A stretch of DNA of 55,040 nt from Sphingopyxis sp. 2PD (GCF_005503695.1 NZ_SCMU01000018.1:1-55040), one strand, 5' to 3'; shown: positions 25,495-33,699, numbered from the stretch's first letter. Program-made: numbers and translations. Notes: generated from the sequence alone by a model not told the origin.

Positions 25495-27513
25495 TTAGGC
25501 CGCGTCGGAGAGCGGCTCGTCCTCGTGGGTATCATCGGCGGGATCGCCCGCCGCCTCGGGTTCGACGGTGCCGCTCGTTTCGTCTTCGCCATCATCGTTC
25601 ACCGGCTCGGCGACCGGATGCTCGAAGCGCATGGCGTCAGGCAGCCAGGCAAGCGCCTTTTCCTTGACGTCCGCCTCGACGATGATGTTCCCGGCGAAGA
25701 GCTGTTCAGCCGAAGAGGCGAGCAGGTTCTTCTTCGACGCCCCGTAGCGCTGGCTGAGCTCGCTGCCGCCGATCTCCTGAAAGAGGTCGATGATGGAGCT
25801 CTTGGTGAGCCGCTTGAAATAATTCTTCGCGGTCGGGCGCCACCAGGCGGCGACATCGATCTTGAGCTTGCGACCGAGATGATCGACGAAACCGCTGGCG
25901 GAATCTTTCATGGGCACCGCATGGATCGTCCGGGCGATCGCCCAAGCGAGCCAAGCCGCACGCGCTTCTTCGCCGAGCGCGCAGAAGGCATCGTAGCGCC
26001 CGGCGACGCCGATGTTCGGCTGGACCCAGCTTCGATCGAGCCCCTCTTCGAGCTTGGCCCATTCGTCAGCCGCGAGCGATCCGCTTTCGAAGCCAATGAC
26101 ACGCGACGGCGCGGCATCGGCGCGAAGGTCGCTGGCGAGATCGGAAGCGTAGCGCCGTAAAGCCGCATCGACCATCACGAAGGTTCCGAGATCGAGCGCA
26201 AAGCGGGGATCGCTTGCGACATGGACACGAAGCAGTTCCGCCTTCATCGTTGCGAGCTCGTCGATGAGTCGTTGGCTCATTGCCGGTTTCGCCGAGACAG
26301 AGCCGTCGGTCTCGGCGTCGCTATCATCGTCGCCATCGATGTCTTCGTCGGCCTCGGTCGGCACCATGTAGGCCTGATGGTGCACACGCGGCTGGCCATC
26401 TTCGCCGATGACGAGGAAGGCAAGTGCCGCGGCCTTTTGGTCGTCGGTCAAGACCGCCGGTCGATTCTGGATGCCGCTCAGTTCGGATTCAAGTTCGCGA
26501 TACCGCTGTTCCTCGTCCTCGGTGATGCCGTCATCACTCTCGTCGGCAGATTCGGCGATCATGTTCATCTCAGCTTCGATTTCGGCGCAGCGCGCTACCT
26601 CCTCTGCGGTCGGTTCAGGAATCTCGCCGCGGACCGGGCGGAGGCCGTCATAATCCGCGAACGAGATGCGCGTCATCGGGACCGCGCGAATTTCCGCGAA
26701 GCCCTCGCGCGCCCGGATCGCTTCGGCTTCCGCAGCCAGCTTCTCATCAGCGAGGCGGTCGAGGACGTCGCCATCGATCCAGTTCTCGGATGCACTGTCG
26801 GAAAAGAGGTCAGAGTCGATCCGCCCGCCCGCCTCGACATAGGCATCGCGGCCGACGAGCAGCGCTTTCGGGTCGCCGCCCCGGTAGCTGCCGGCGGCGA
26901 GCTCACGCCGGATGGTGTACGGGTCGTTGCGGTAATAGCTGTCGCGATATTGCTCGAAGACGCGGGATTGGCGAGCCGTATCCGAGGTGCTGCCATAGGC
27001 CTTTGCAATTTCGAGGGTGATTTCGCCCTTGCGCAGCGCATCGAAGATCGTCTCGTGGAGATCGGCGAGACGGACGCGGCCGAGCACGAAGCGCTCGGTT
27101 TTGCCGAAGCGCGCCGCGACCTGGGCCGCAGTCTTGTCCTCCTTCTCGATCATGTTCTTGAACGCCATGCACTCGTCCGCGGCGGTCATCGGGAGCTTGT
27201 TATTCTCGGCGTAGCTGAACTCGATGGCACGCTTCGCGTCCGGCATCACCATGACCGGAATCTTGAAGTCGTCCGGGAGCCGCCCCTTTTCGATCAGGAC
27301 GTGCACGCGCTCGAGGCGCCGACCGCCGCCGAAGATGCTGTAGTGGTCCTTCTTGCGCTTGACTGCCGTACCAATCAAATTCTGGAGCACGAAGCCGGCC
27401 TCGCCGATCATCGCCTCCAGTTCTGCGTCGGCATCGGGATCGCTTTCGGTCCTGACGTTGAGCGGCGAAGGGACGCAGTTGCGCGCAGGCGCGTATACGA
27501 TGGGAAATGACAT
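25495..27513 (-). CDS. ParB/Spo0J-like nuclease or partition protein
   Basis: A 672-residue ParB-like protein. The N-terminal ParB/sulfiredoxin-fold domain spans about residues 15-105, with the box GGGRRLERVHVLIEKG and the ENNKLPMTAADECMAF segment; a helix-turn-helix follows (AAQVAARFGKTERFVLGRVR, about 128-147). The long C-terminal part contains acidic low-complexity stretches (ADEDIDGDDDSDAETDG) and a conserved-looking helical region around WAIARTIHAVPM. This large form is typical of plasmid and genomic-island backbones rather than chromosomal ParB, and no ParA partner is in the window. Start at 27513, with CCAGGAGACTGATT upstream. It is 32 bases after the toprim gene and ends with an intrinsic terminator. 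Confidence 0.85.
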   Translation of the reverse strand: MSFPIVYAPARNCVPSPLNVRTESDPDADAELEAMIGEAGFVLQNLIGTAVKRKKDHYSIFGGGRRLERVHVLIEKGRLPDDFKIPVMVMPDAKRAIEFSYAENNKLPMTAADECMAFKNMIEKEDKTAAQVAARFGKTERFVLGRVRLADLHETIFDALRKGEITLEIAKAYGSTSDTARQSRVFEQYRDSYYRNDPYTIRRELAAGSYRGGDPKALLVGRDAYVEAGGRIDSDLFSDSASENWIDGDVLDRLADEKLAAEAEAIRAREGFAEIRAVPMTRISFADYDGLRPVRGEIPEPTAEEVARCAEIEAEMNMIAESADESDDGITEDEEQRYRELESELSGIQNRPAVLTDDQKAAALAFLVIGEDGQPRVHHQAYMVPTEADEDIDGDDDSDAETDGSVSAKPAMSQRLIDELATMKAELLRVHVASDPRFALDLGTFVMVDAALRRYASDLASDLRADAAPSRVIGFESGSLAADEWAKLEEGLDRSWVQPNIGVAGRYDAFCALGEEARAAWLAWAIARTIHAVPMKDSASGFVDHLGRKLKIDVAAWWRPTAKNYFKRLTKSSIIDLFQEIGGSELSQRYGASKKNLLASSAEQLFAGNIIVEADVKEKALAWLPDAMRFEHPVAEPVNDDGEDETSGTVEPEAAGDPADDTHEDEPLSDAA

Positions 27514-27545
27514 AATCAGTCTCCTGGCGGCGGAAGCCCGACCAT

Positions 27546-28460
27546 TCAGGCCGCTCGGCGCCGCCAGTCCCCCACTCCCTTCCCTCCTTGCCTGAGGACA
27601 TCGTTCCAGTCGTTTCGGCCGTTCCATGGCCAGATCGTATCGATGCGTCGTCCGGGCACCGCGTGCGCCTTCACGGCGAGCGGCACGGCGAGGCGGCCGG
27701 CACGGTCGTTGTCGGGCAACAGGATGAGACGCGACACCGATTCTGGAATAGTAATTTGTGGGATGCGCTCATTGCCGAGTGCGGCCCAGACCGGGATGCC
27801 GAGGAGGATCATCGCCGAGATCGCTGTCTCGACGCCCTCGGCAATTCCGAGTGTATAAGCGGCCGGCGCGAGTCGAACCGCACCTGTGCGGGGGTGACCG
27901 AGCAATCTGCGAGGGTGCCGGAGGTCGCGCGCGCGTCGGCCCCTGCCATCAAGGAAGGTCCGTTGGACGGCCAACAATCCCGAGTCATCGGTTACCGCGG
28001 CGAGCATCGCCGGTCGAAACACGGCCAGTCGGCCCTTGCCGAGAGGCGTTCGGGGAGCGAACCGCAGGCAGTTAGGTGCAATATCGATCGACCTGTTCCG
28101 CAAATAGGTCTCCGCGATTGTCCAGTTTATTGGCCGACCAATGCCCCACAGGTCACGGGCACGCTGCTGTAGCCATTCTTTAGGGAGGGAGGATGGCGCC
28201 CCCCTGCCGTCACGTGCGTCGAGGGCGTTCAGACCGTCGCGGCGAAGCGCCCGGAGCACATCGGAAATATCGCAGCCGGCAAAGCATTTGAACAAAAGTC
28301 GTGTTTCGCCAATCCTGACCGACAGGCTCGGGGTTTTATCCTCATGAGCAGGGCAGCGGCACATGCCAGAATCGCCAGACCAAGTCCCGCCGAAGCGGCG
28401 CACAAGAACGGCCCCGGCGACTTCGAGTTCTGGCTTGCGAGACGTTGAAAACCCTGCAGG
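27546..28460 (-). CDS. CHC2-type zinc-finger and toprim protein (primase/helicase-like)
   Basis: A 304-residue primase-like protein. The N-terminal zinc-binding region has Cys37-x2-His40 (CRCPAHEDKTPSLSV) and Cys60-x3-Cys64 (FKCFAGCD), as in CHC2 fingers. The toprim domain has the acidic triad positions in IAEGVETAIS and LLPDNDRAG. Proteins of this type on mobile elements are thought to prime or assist replication of the element. Three possible ATGs exist; I prefer 28460 because GAAGAGG precedes it and because the first ATG (28535) lies before the purine element. Its last 15 codons overlap purine element 8 on the same strand, so the C-terminal GGKGVGDWRRR is encoded by that repeat. Confidence 0.82.
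   Translation of the reverse strand, partial: PAGFSTSRKPELEVAGAVLVRRFGGTWSGDSGMCRCPAHEDKTPSLSVRIGETRLLFKCFAGCDISDVLRALRRDGLNALDARDGRGAPSSLPKEWLQQRARDLWGIGRPINWTIAETYLRNRSIDIAPNCLRFAPRTPLGKGRLAVFRPAMLAAVTDDSGLLAVQRTFLDGRGRRARDLRHPRRLLGHPRTGAVRLAPAAYTLGIAEGVETAISAMILLGIPVWAALGNERIPQITIPESVSRLILLPDNDRAGRLAVPLAVKAHAVPGRRIDTIWPWNGRNDWNDVLRQGGKGVGDWRRRAA
27567..27589 (-). repeat. Purine-rich operon-leader element, copy 8, inside toprim gene end
   Basis: Minus-strand AGGAGGGAAGGGAGTGGGGG, 53 bases before the ParB start. Unlike the others it is also coding, as the last codons of the toprim gene; the stop follows 18 bases later. Confidence 0.55.
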
Positions 28461-28497
28461 CATGGCAAGCCTCTTCATCAGGACGGATACGCAATAA

Positions 28498-28515
28498 CCC
28501 CCTCTTTTCCTCCTC
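28498..28515 (-). repeat. Purine-rich operon-leader element, copy 9
   Basis: Minus-strand AGGAGGAAAAGAGGGGG, 37 bases before the preferred toprim start at 28460. It heads the leftward backbone series at its upstream end. Confidence 0.6.
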
Positions 28516-28683
28516 GCTCCGCTTGGCTGCGGCATTAGTCTGTGGCCCCGCGGCGCGGGAATGCCGCCGACCGGTAGCTACGTGCCCTCCTCCTTGTGAA
28601 AATCGTGCCGCCGACCATGCTTGAGCGGGCGAAAGCTGCGTTGGAACCGCGCGCAAAAATGTCTCGTTGCGAGGACATGAAAG

Positions 28684-28884
28684 ATGCGGGATTCCGATGA
28701 CACTCCGGTTGAGATCGTATTTATCGAGCCCCTTACGGTACGGATTTCCACTGCCGTCAAGCTCACCGGAATCAGTCGATCCAGGATTTACGAACTCATC
28801 GAGTCCGGCGACCTTGAAACCGTCAAGGTCGGCCGATCTACGCTGATCCCATATAAAAGTCTGAAAGCCCTAACCAGCGCATAA
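28684..28884 (+). CDS. AlpA/excisionase-like helix-turn-helix protein
   Basis: A 66-residue protein with a MerR-like winged helix-turn-helix: STAVKLTGISRSRIYELIES (residues about 22-41) then GDLETVKVGRSTLIP, the usual pattern of AlpA/Xis-type DNA-binding proteins. GAGG lies nine bases before the ATG at 28684. It is divergent from the toprim gene and 116 bases from the Fic gene. AlpA-like proteins near P4-type integrases often activate or direct excision, so it may be the island's recombination directionality factor; it could equally be a regulator of the leftward backbone. Confidence 0.82.
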   Translation: MRDSDDTPVEIVFIEPLTVRISTAVKLTGISRSRIYELIESGDLETVKVGRSTLIPYKSLKALTSA

Positions 28885-28999
28885 TCGGTTGCGCCACCGC
28901 TCGAAAAGAGGGTCCCAAATTTTCGTTCCCACCGTGTAGCTCGCGTCGGAGCAGCTATTGATCGCTTGGTCCATGCGGAGTCACATGCTGGCTATCTAG

Positions 29000-29590
29000 C
29001 TATGATCGTGCAAAGAGCAACAATGGCCCGATATCATGGCTATCGGCTACTTTAAGTGCGGCAACATAAGCTGCTCTCGTTTCGCTGGCATTGACCAGGC
29101 CAACGCTTCCCCATGTAAACGGTGTACATCCGAGTTGGACCGCCAGCATGTCGCCGACCATACGCGAAAAACGGCCATTGCCGTTCGGGAAAGGATGGAT
29201 GGCAACGAGCCGGTGGCTGAATCGGACGGCAATTTCATCGGGTGGGTAGGTTCCATGCTCGACCCAATATCGCGTGTCGTCGATCAGTTGACGAAGGTCC
29301 ATGGGGATTCTGTAAGCATCGACGCCAATGTTGCGCGGCGTGGTGCGATACTGCCCGGCCCAACGCCACACGTCTCCGAACATGCGTTTGTGAAGCTGGT
29401 TCATGAAATCCTGATCGAGAATATCCCGCTTCCGGCTCATCACCCATCGTAAAGCTTGCCTGATATTGATCTGTTCGGCTTCATTCAGCTCATGCCGCAT
29501 GGTGATATAGGACGGGATGAGTTGTTCGCGCTCCTCGGCGGTCAGCGGCGTGTTGGCGTCGTCGTCATCGTTAAACAGCTTATCTGTCAT
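29000..29590 (-). CDS. Fic-domain protein (mobile mystery protein B)
   Basis: A 196-residue Fic protein. The core motif HPFPNGNGRFSR is complete (residues 132-143, catalytic His132), preceded by the FGDVWRWAGQYRTTPRN and DLRQLIDDTRYW segments of the mobile mystery protein B family. Fic enzymes usually transfer AMP or related groups onto target proteins. The start overlaps the stop of the mobile mystery A gene by four bases (ATGA), showing translational coupling. The gene lies between the integrase and the backbone, and the pair is known to travel with mobile elements. Whether it is a toxin here is inference. Confidence 0.9.
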   Translation of the reverse strand: MTDKLFNDDDDANTPLTAEEREQLIPSYITMRHELNEAEQINIRQALRWVMSRKRDILDQDFMNQLHKRMFGDVWRWAGQYRTTPRNIGVDAYRIPMDLRQLIDDTRYWVEHGTYPPDEIAVRFSHRLVAIHPFPNGNGRFSRMVGDMLAVQLGCTPFTWGSVGLVNASETRAAYVAALKVADSHDIGPLLLFARS

Positions 29591-30051
29591 TCATCATCCC
29601 ACAGGCCGCGCAAGGAGCCGGATAGAATGAGTTCGATCATGCGCCGCTGTTCTTCGTCGAGATCGGCTTTGAGCAGGGCCTGATTTTCCAGCCGCATGGT
29701 ATGGTCCAGCCGCGCAATATCCTTGCTCGCTTTCTGCTTCGCGCGGTCGCGCAGGATATCATCAAGCGGCTTCGTCGGTACGAAGGCATAAACGAAAGTG
29801 CAGTTCATTGCCTCAGCCGCCTGACGCAGCGTCTTAATCGTGGTGGATCCGCTGACTTCGGCCTTCTCAATCACGGGAATGCGCGAAATCGATGTTCCCA
29901 TACGAGCGGCAAGCTGGCGGACCGTCATGCCCAGAGCTTCGCGTATTGCCTTTATCCAGCCTCTTGGGGGCACGGCAAAAGACGTTTCGCGCAAGGGCGC
30001 GAAACGTCTTTCGAGTTGCTTGCGGGCAAGGGCGGCCTGATCTTCGTTCAT
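29587..30051 (-). CDS. Mobile mystery protein A (helix-turn-helix)
   Basis: A 154-residue protein with a Cro/CI-type helix-turn-helix: GMTVRQLAARMGTSISRIPV at about residues 41-60. FAPLRETSFAVPPRGWIKAIREAL before it and ALLKADLDEEQRRMIELILSG near the end match mobile mystery protein A, the regular partner of Fic protein B. It probably represses its own promoter and restrains the Fic partner. The start codon at 30051 lies inside the perfect palindrome CATATATATATG, which may be its operator. The upstream region is unusually AT-rich for this window. Confidence 0.88.
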   Translation of the reverse strand: MNEDQAALARKQLERRFAPLRETSFAVPPRGWIKAIREALGMTVRQLAARMGTSISRIPVIEKAEVSGSTTIKTLRQAAEAMNCTFVYAFVPTKPLDDILRDRAKQKASKDIARLDHTMRLENQALLKADLDEEQRRMIELILSGSLRGLWDDE

Positions 30052-30163
30052 ATATATATGTCCTGATGAGCCTAAGATGTATATATAAATATGAACATAT
30101 CAAGATATTTTGATCGTAAATTTATGATCGTTACCTCATAAAATATACATAAATATATGAACG
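30045..30163. promoter_or_regulatory. AT-rich control region of the mystery A/B pair
   Basis: CGTTCATATAT at 30045-30055 is exactly inverted at 30153-30163. CATATATATATG at 30049-30060 is a perfect palindrome over the start codon. Near 30112-30129 GATCGTAAATTTATGATC is an 18-base palindrome with one mismatched pair, and ATATGAAC also occurs near 30090. Such repeats ahead of a helix-turn-helix gene suggest several operator copies. Confidence 0.6.
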
Positions 30164-30186
30164 TACTACCGCAAAACCTGAGCGCG

Positions 30187-31422
30187 CTAGGCAGTCATTC
30201 GGCCGCCCCTCTGAAAAGATGGCCGCACAATCTGTGCGCCATCGCGGAGCTGGTCGAGATAGTCCGACCAGTGCTGCATCATGCGCACACGCTCATCCCA
30301 ATATTCGCCGCGCGTGTAGATTCGCCGCGTCGCGTTTGCATCCAGATGCGCGAGCTGCCTCTCGATCGCATCGGGATGCCACATGCCCATCTGGTTGAGA
30401 AGAGTCGCGGCTGTCGAACGGAAGCCATGCGCCGTCATCTCCTCGCGGCTATAGCCGAGACGCCGAAGGGCCGCGCTCACCGTATTCTCGGACATGCACC
30501 GCCGGGAAGTTCGAAATGAGGGGAACAGAAATTGCCCATGGCCCGTGAGGCCGTGCAGCGCTTCAAGCATTTCGAGAACCTGCCTGGACAGCGGGACACA
30601 ATGCTGACGGCGCATTTTCATCTTGTCGGCCGGGATCGTCCACACCGCGTCCTCGACATCGATCTCCGTCCATTCCGCCTGTCGCAGTTCGCCCGGCCTC
30701 ACGAAGACATGCGGCGTCAGTCGCAGCGCAATTGCCGTGATTTCGTGACCAGCATATCCTTCGATAGCGCGCAGGAGCGCCCCTGTTTCCTTGCGGGTCG
30801 TGATCGCGGCGTGGTGCTTTACCTTCGGAGCCGTGAGCGCGCCGCGCAAGTCAGCCGCAAGATCACGGTCCGCCCTTGCGGTGGCGATCGCGTATCGGAA
30901 GACCCTGCTGATCACGCTGCGCATCCGACGCGCACTTTCATACCGTCCATTGGCCTCGACCTTACGGAGTACGGCCAGAACCTCCTGGGGCGTGATTTTC
31001 GAGATCGGACGGCTGCCGATCAGTGGATTGGCGATATCGAGGAGCCAGCGAATTTTGCGAAGCGTGACGGCCGCGCGCTCTTCCCGTTCGTTTTTCGCCA
31101 GCCATTCCTCTGCGATCGTCTTGAACGTGTTGTCCTCGGCGATCTTTCGGGTGATCCGTTCGACCTTCTTTTCCGCGGCCGGATCGAGCCCTGCAAGAAG
31201 CAGCTTTCGCGCTGCGTCGCGCAGTTCCCGAGCGGAAGCAATTCCAATATCAGGCCACGAACCGAAGTAGAGAGTCTTTTGTCGGCCCAGGTGACGATAG
31301 TTCATTCGCCAGACCTTTGCTCCGCTCGGTCTGACCACGAGATATAGGGCATCGCTATCGGCCATTTTATAGGCCTTTTCTGCGGGCTTGGCGTTCGAAA
31401 TCTGGATGTGGGTAAGCGTCAT
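30187..31422 (-). CDS. int: P4-type tyrosine integrase
   Basis: A 411-residue integrase with the N-terminal Arm-DNA-binding domain (DUF4102-like, LYLVVRPSGAKVWRMNYR near 27-44 and TLYFGSWPDIGIASAR), a central core-binding domain, and a full catalytic set: Arg242 in VRPGELR, His332 and Arg335 in AHGFR, His359 in LAHL, and the nucleophile Tyr369 in RRIYTRGEYW. It is intact and probably active. It starts about 173 bases from the 3' end of tRNA-Leu and reads away from it, the classic arrangement of tRNA-targeting islands. Upstream repeats probably serve as arm-binding sites. Weak ribosome site at 31422. Confidence 0.93.
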   Translation of the reverse strand: MTLTHIQISNAKPAEKAYKMADSDALYLVVRPSGAKVWRMNYRHLGRQKTLYFGSWPDIGIASARELRDAARKLLLAGLDPAAEKKVERITRKIAEDNTFKTIAEEWLAKNEREERAAVTLRKIRWLLDIANPLIGSRPISKITPQEVLAVLRKVEANGRYESARRMRSVISRVFRYAIATARADRDLAADLRGALTAPKVKHHAAITTRKETGALLRAIEGYAGHEITAIALRLTPHVFVRPGELRQAEWTEIDVEDAVWTIPADKMKMRRQHCVPLSRQVLEMLEALHGLTGHGQFLFPSFRTSRRCMSENTVSAALRRLGYSREEMTAHGFRSTAATLLNQMGMWHPDAIERQLAHLDANATRRIYTRGEYWDERVRMMQHWSDYLDQLRDGAQIVRPSFQRGGRMTA

Positions 31423-31498
31423 GATGGTTTCACCTGCAAGAGGCTGACCGGAACCATCAAAAACACCATCAAAGCTGATGGTACGCTGATGGTTCCGG
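31422..31498. repeat. ACCATCA/TGATGGT cluster between integrase and tRNA
   Basis: TGATGGT or its inverse ACCATCA occurs at 31422, 31453, 31465, 31476 and 31487. They form nested inverted repeats: CCGGAACCATCA (31448-31459) with TGATGGTTCCGG (31487-31498), 12 perfect pairs, and inside it ACCATCA (31465-31471) with TGATGGT (31476-31482). The place and arrangement suit integrase arm-type sites; an RNA hairpin in the leader is the alternative. Confidence 0.6.
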
Positions 31499-31594
31499 CT
31501 GGATCAGCCTGGATTCCATTCAGCGATTCTCATCGAAAAACGGTGGAAAACCAGCCGCTTGCTGGACGTTCCCGGACGTTGCCGGAAAGGTCAC

Positions 31595-31681
31595 TGGTGC
31601 CCAGAAGAGGACTCGAACCTCCACGACCTTGCGATCGCCAGCACCTGAAGCTGGTGCGTCTACCAATTCCGCCATCTGGGC
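31595..31681 (-). tRNA. tRNA-Leu (CAG anticodon), island attachment target
   Basis: Read on the minus strand it starts GCCCAGATGGCGG and ends TCTGGGC-A-CCA, giving a perfect seven-pair acceptor stem with an encoded CCA. The anticodon arm is CCAGC-TTCAGGT-GCTGG, with anticodon CAG, followed by the long variable arm expected for leucine tRNA and a GTTCGAGTC T-loop. The integrase gene lies next to its 3' end, so the tRNA 3' part is the probable attB; the tRNA remains intact. Confidence 0.93.
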
Positions 31682-31698
31682 ACGGGGTAGGAGCGGGC

Positions 31699-31727
31699 GC
31701 TTAGCGGCGGGGCTGGCGGCTTGTCAA
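31699..31727 (-). promoter_or_regulatory. Promoter of tRNA-Leu
   Basis: On the minus strand a perfect TTGACA (31722-31727) is followed after 17 bases by CTAAGC, with 17 bases to the tRNA 5' end. This spacing is right for a housekeeping sigma factor promoter. Confidence 0.55.
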
Positions 31728-31884
31728 CTGCGCTGCGCGCGTCGCGGCACATTTTATCGCAAAGCTGCCGGTTTCGCGCGATCTGACTGTCGTCGCCCCT
31801 TGCCCCCTCCCCCGCTTCGCGGCATGGGGATGCCGTCGGGCGCGCGCGGCGCGCCACTTAAAGAATCGATCACAGGCGGATCCC

Positions 31885-32823
31885 ATGCAGAAATTCGACG
31901 GGCAATTGATCACGGTGCTGGGCGGCGGCGGCTTTGTCGGCCGCTATGTCGTACAGCGGCTGCTCGCGCGCGGCGCGCGCGTCCGCGTCGCGCAGCGCAC
32001 CCCGCGCGCCGCGACGTACCTCAAGCCACTGGGCGGGCTCGGCCAGACGCAGTTCGTCGCCGCCGACGTCCGCGATCCCGCCAGCATCGCGCGCGCGGTG
32101 CAGGGCAGCGACGCGGTGATCAACCTGGTCGGCGCCTTTGCCGACATGCAGGCGGTGCAGGCCGACGGGGCGCGGCATGTCGCCGCCGCCGCGAAAGCGG
32201 CCAGGGTCCGCGCGCTGGTCCATGTGTCGGCGATCGGTGCCGACCGCGACAGCCCGTCGGCCTATGGCCGCAGCAAGGGCGACGGCGAAGCCGCGGTGCG
32301 CGCCGCCTTCCCCGCCGCGACGATCCTGCGCCCCTCGATCGTCTTTGGCCGCGAGGATCAGTTCATCAATCGCTTTGCGGCGATGATCCGCATGTCGCCG
32401 GTGATCCCCGTCGTGGCGCCAAACGCCAAATTCCAGCCGGTCTATGTCGGCGATGTCGCCGATGCGGTCGTCGCTGCGCTCGATAGCGCCGCGGCAGGCC
32501 AAACCTTTGAGTTGGGCGGGCCGCAGGTGCTGACGATGGGCGAATTGCAACGCTGGATCGCCGATGCGACCGGCCGGGCGCCGCTGTTCGTCGACGTGCC
32601 CGATGTCGTCGCCGGAGCGCTCGCGTCGGGATTCGGCTGGGCACCCGGCGCGCCGATCACCAAGGATCAGTGGCTGATGCTGCAGACAGACAACGTCGTT
32701 GCGCCGGGGACGGCGGGGCTGGCGGAGCTTGGCGTCCAGTCGACCTCGCTGGCTGCGGTTGCCGACGACTGGCTGGTGCAATATCGCCGCAACGGCCGCT
32801 TTGCGGTCCAGAAGCCCGCTTAA
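31885..32823 (+). CDS. NDUFA9-like NAD(P)-binding SDR protein
   Basis: A 312-residue extended/atypical SDR related to complex I subunit NDUFA9 and NmrA-like epimerases. The cofactor loop VLGGGGFVGRYVV is at residues 11-23, with ADVRDPASI, VHVSAIGADRDSPSAYGRSK and ILRPSIVFG, all features of this family; the catalytic Tyr-x3-Lys is represented by YGRSK. The C-terminus lacks a membrane segment. It is the first chromosomal gene beyond the tRNA, transcribed away from it, with uppP 76 bases downstream. The exact substrate is unknown; a quinone- or complex-I-related role is only suggested by the family. Confidence 0.85.
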   Translation: MQKFDGQLITVLGGGGFVGRYVVQRLLARGARVRVAQRTPRAATYLKPLGGLGQTQFVAADVRDPASIARAVQGSDAVINLVGAFADMQAVQADGARHVAAAAKAARVRALVHVSAIGADRDSPSAYGRSKGDGEAAVRAAFPAATILRPSIVFGREDQFINRFAAMIRMSPVIPVVAPNAKFQPVYVGDVADAVVAALDSAAAGQTFELGGPQVLTMGELQRWIADATGRAPLFVDVPDVVAGALASGFGWAPGAPITKDQWLMLQTDNVVAPGTAGLAELGVQSTSLAAVADDWLVQYRRNGRFAVQKPA

Positions 32824-32898
32824 GATCCACGCCTCAGGCCACGGCCTGCCCCCGCCCGATCGCCTTGGTCGCTGGGGTGAACAACCCCAGGACCTTTC

Positions 32899-33699
32899 AT
32901 GCACGACCTTGCGACCATCATCCTGCTCGGCATCATCGAAGGGCTGACCGAATTTTTGCCGGTGTCGTCGACCGGCCACCTGATCCTGGGCGCCGAACTG
33001 CTCGGCTTTACCGGCGAGGGATCGGCGGCGTTCAAGATTTCGATCCAGCTCGGCGCGATCCTCGCGGTGCTCGTCGCCTATCGCCAGCGCTTCTGGAATG
33101 TCGGCATGGGATTGCTGCGACAGGATCGCGACTCCATCCTGTTTACGCGCAATATCCTGATCGGCTTTCTGCCCGCAATGCTGATCGGCGCGGTCGCCTA
33201 TGAGGCGATCCGCGCGCTGCTCCAGTCGCCAACGACGGTCGCCGTCGCGCTGATCGTCGGCGGCGTCGTGATCCTAGCGATCGAGCGCATGGTCAAGGTG
33301 GTGAAGGTCGAAAGCGTCGAGGCGATGCCGCTCGGGACCGCGATCGCGATCGGCGCGATCCAGTGCATCGCCATGATCCCCGGGGTCAGCCGGTCGGGCG
33401 CAACCATCATGGGGGCGCTGCTGATGGGGGTCGAACGCAAGACTGCCGCCGAGTTCAGCTTCTTCCTCGCCGTTCCGACGATGCTGGGCGCAACCGTCTA
33501 CTCGCTATGGAAGGACCGCGACGTGCTGGTCCTCGACGATCTGACCGCGATCGCGATCGGACTGGGTGTCGCCTTTGTCGTCGCGCTGGCGGTGGTCAAG
33601 GCGCTGGTGGCCATCGTCGGCCGCTTCGGTTTCGCGCCCTTTGCCTGGTATCGAATCGCGCTGGGCAGTGTCGCGTTGATCTGGCTTGCCCTTCGATAG
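32899..33699 (+). CDS. uppP: Undecaprenyl-diphosphatase
   Basis: A 266-residue polytopic inner-membrane phosphatase that recycles undecaprenyl diphosphate for peptidoglycan synthesis and confers basal bacitracin resistance. Both signature motifs are present: EGLTEFLPVSSTGHLIL near residues 14-30 and PGVSRSGAT near 170. About eight hydrophobic segments are seen. Length is typical. The ATG at 32899 follows the CCCAGGACC stretch. It may be co-transcribed with the upstream SDR. Confidence 0.95.
   Translation: MHDLATIILLGIIEGLTEFLPVSSTGHLILGAELLGFTGEGSAAFKISIQLGAILAVLVAYRQRFWNVGMGLLRQDRDSILFTRNILIGFLPAMLIGAVAYEAIRALLQSPTTVAVALIVGGVVILAIERMVKVVKVESVEAMPLGTAIAIGAIQCIAMIPGVSRSGATIMGALLMGVERKTAAEFSFFLAVPTMLGATVYSLWKDRDVLVLDDLTAIAIGLGVAFVVALAVVKALVAIVGRFGFAPFAWYRIALGSVALIWLALR

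Noticed and set aside
30187..31422. A phage origin for the whole island
   Set aside because: No capsid, tail, terminase, portal or lysis genes are seen. Only the integrase and Mom-like protein have phage relatives, so an integrative element is the better reading.
1..31594. A second copy of the tRNA-Leu 3' end (left att site), and CRISPR arrays
   Set aside because: I read for the CCAGAAGAGGACTCGAA word and for regularly spaced repeats and found neither. The left end presumably lies outside the window.
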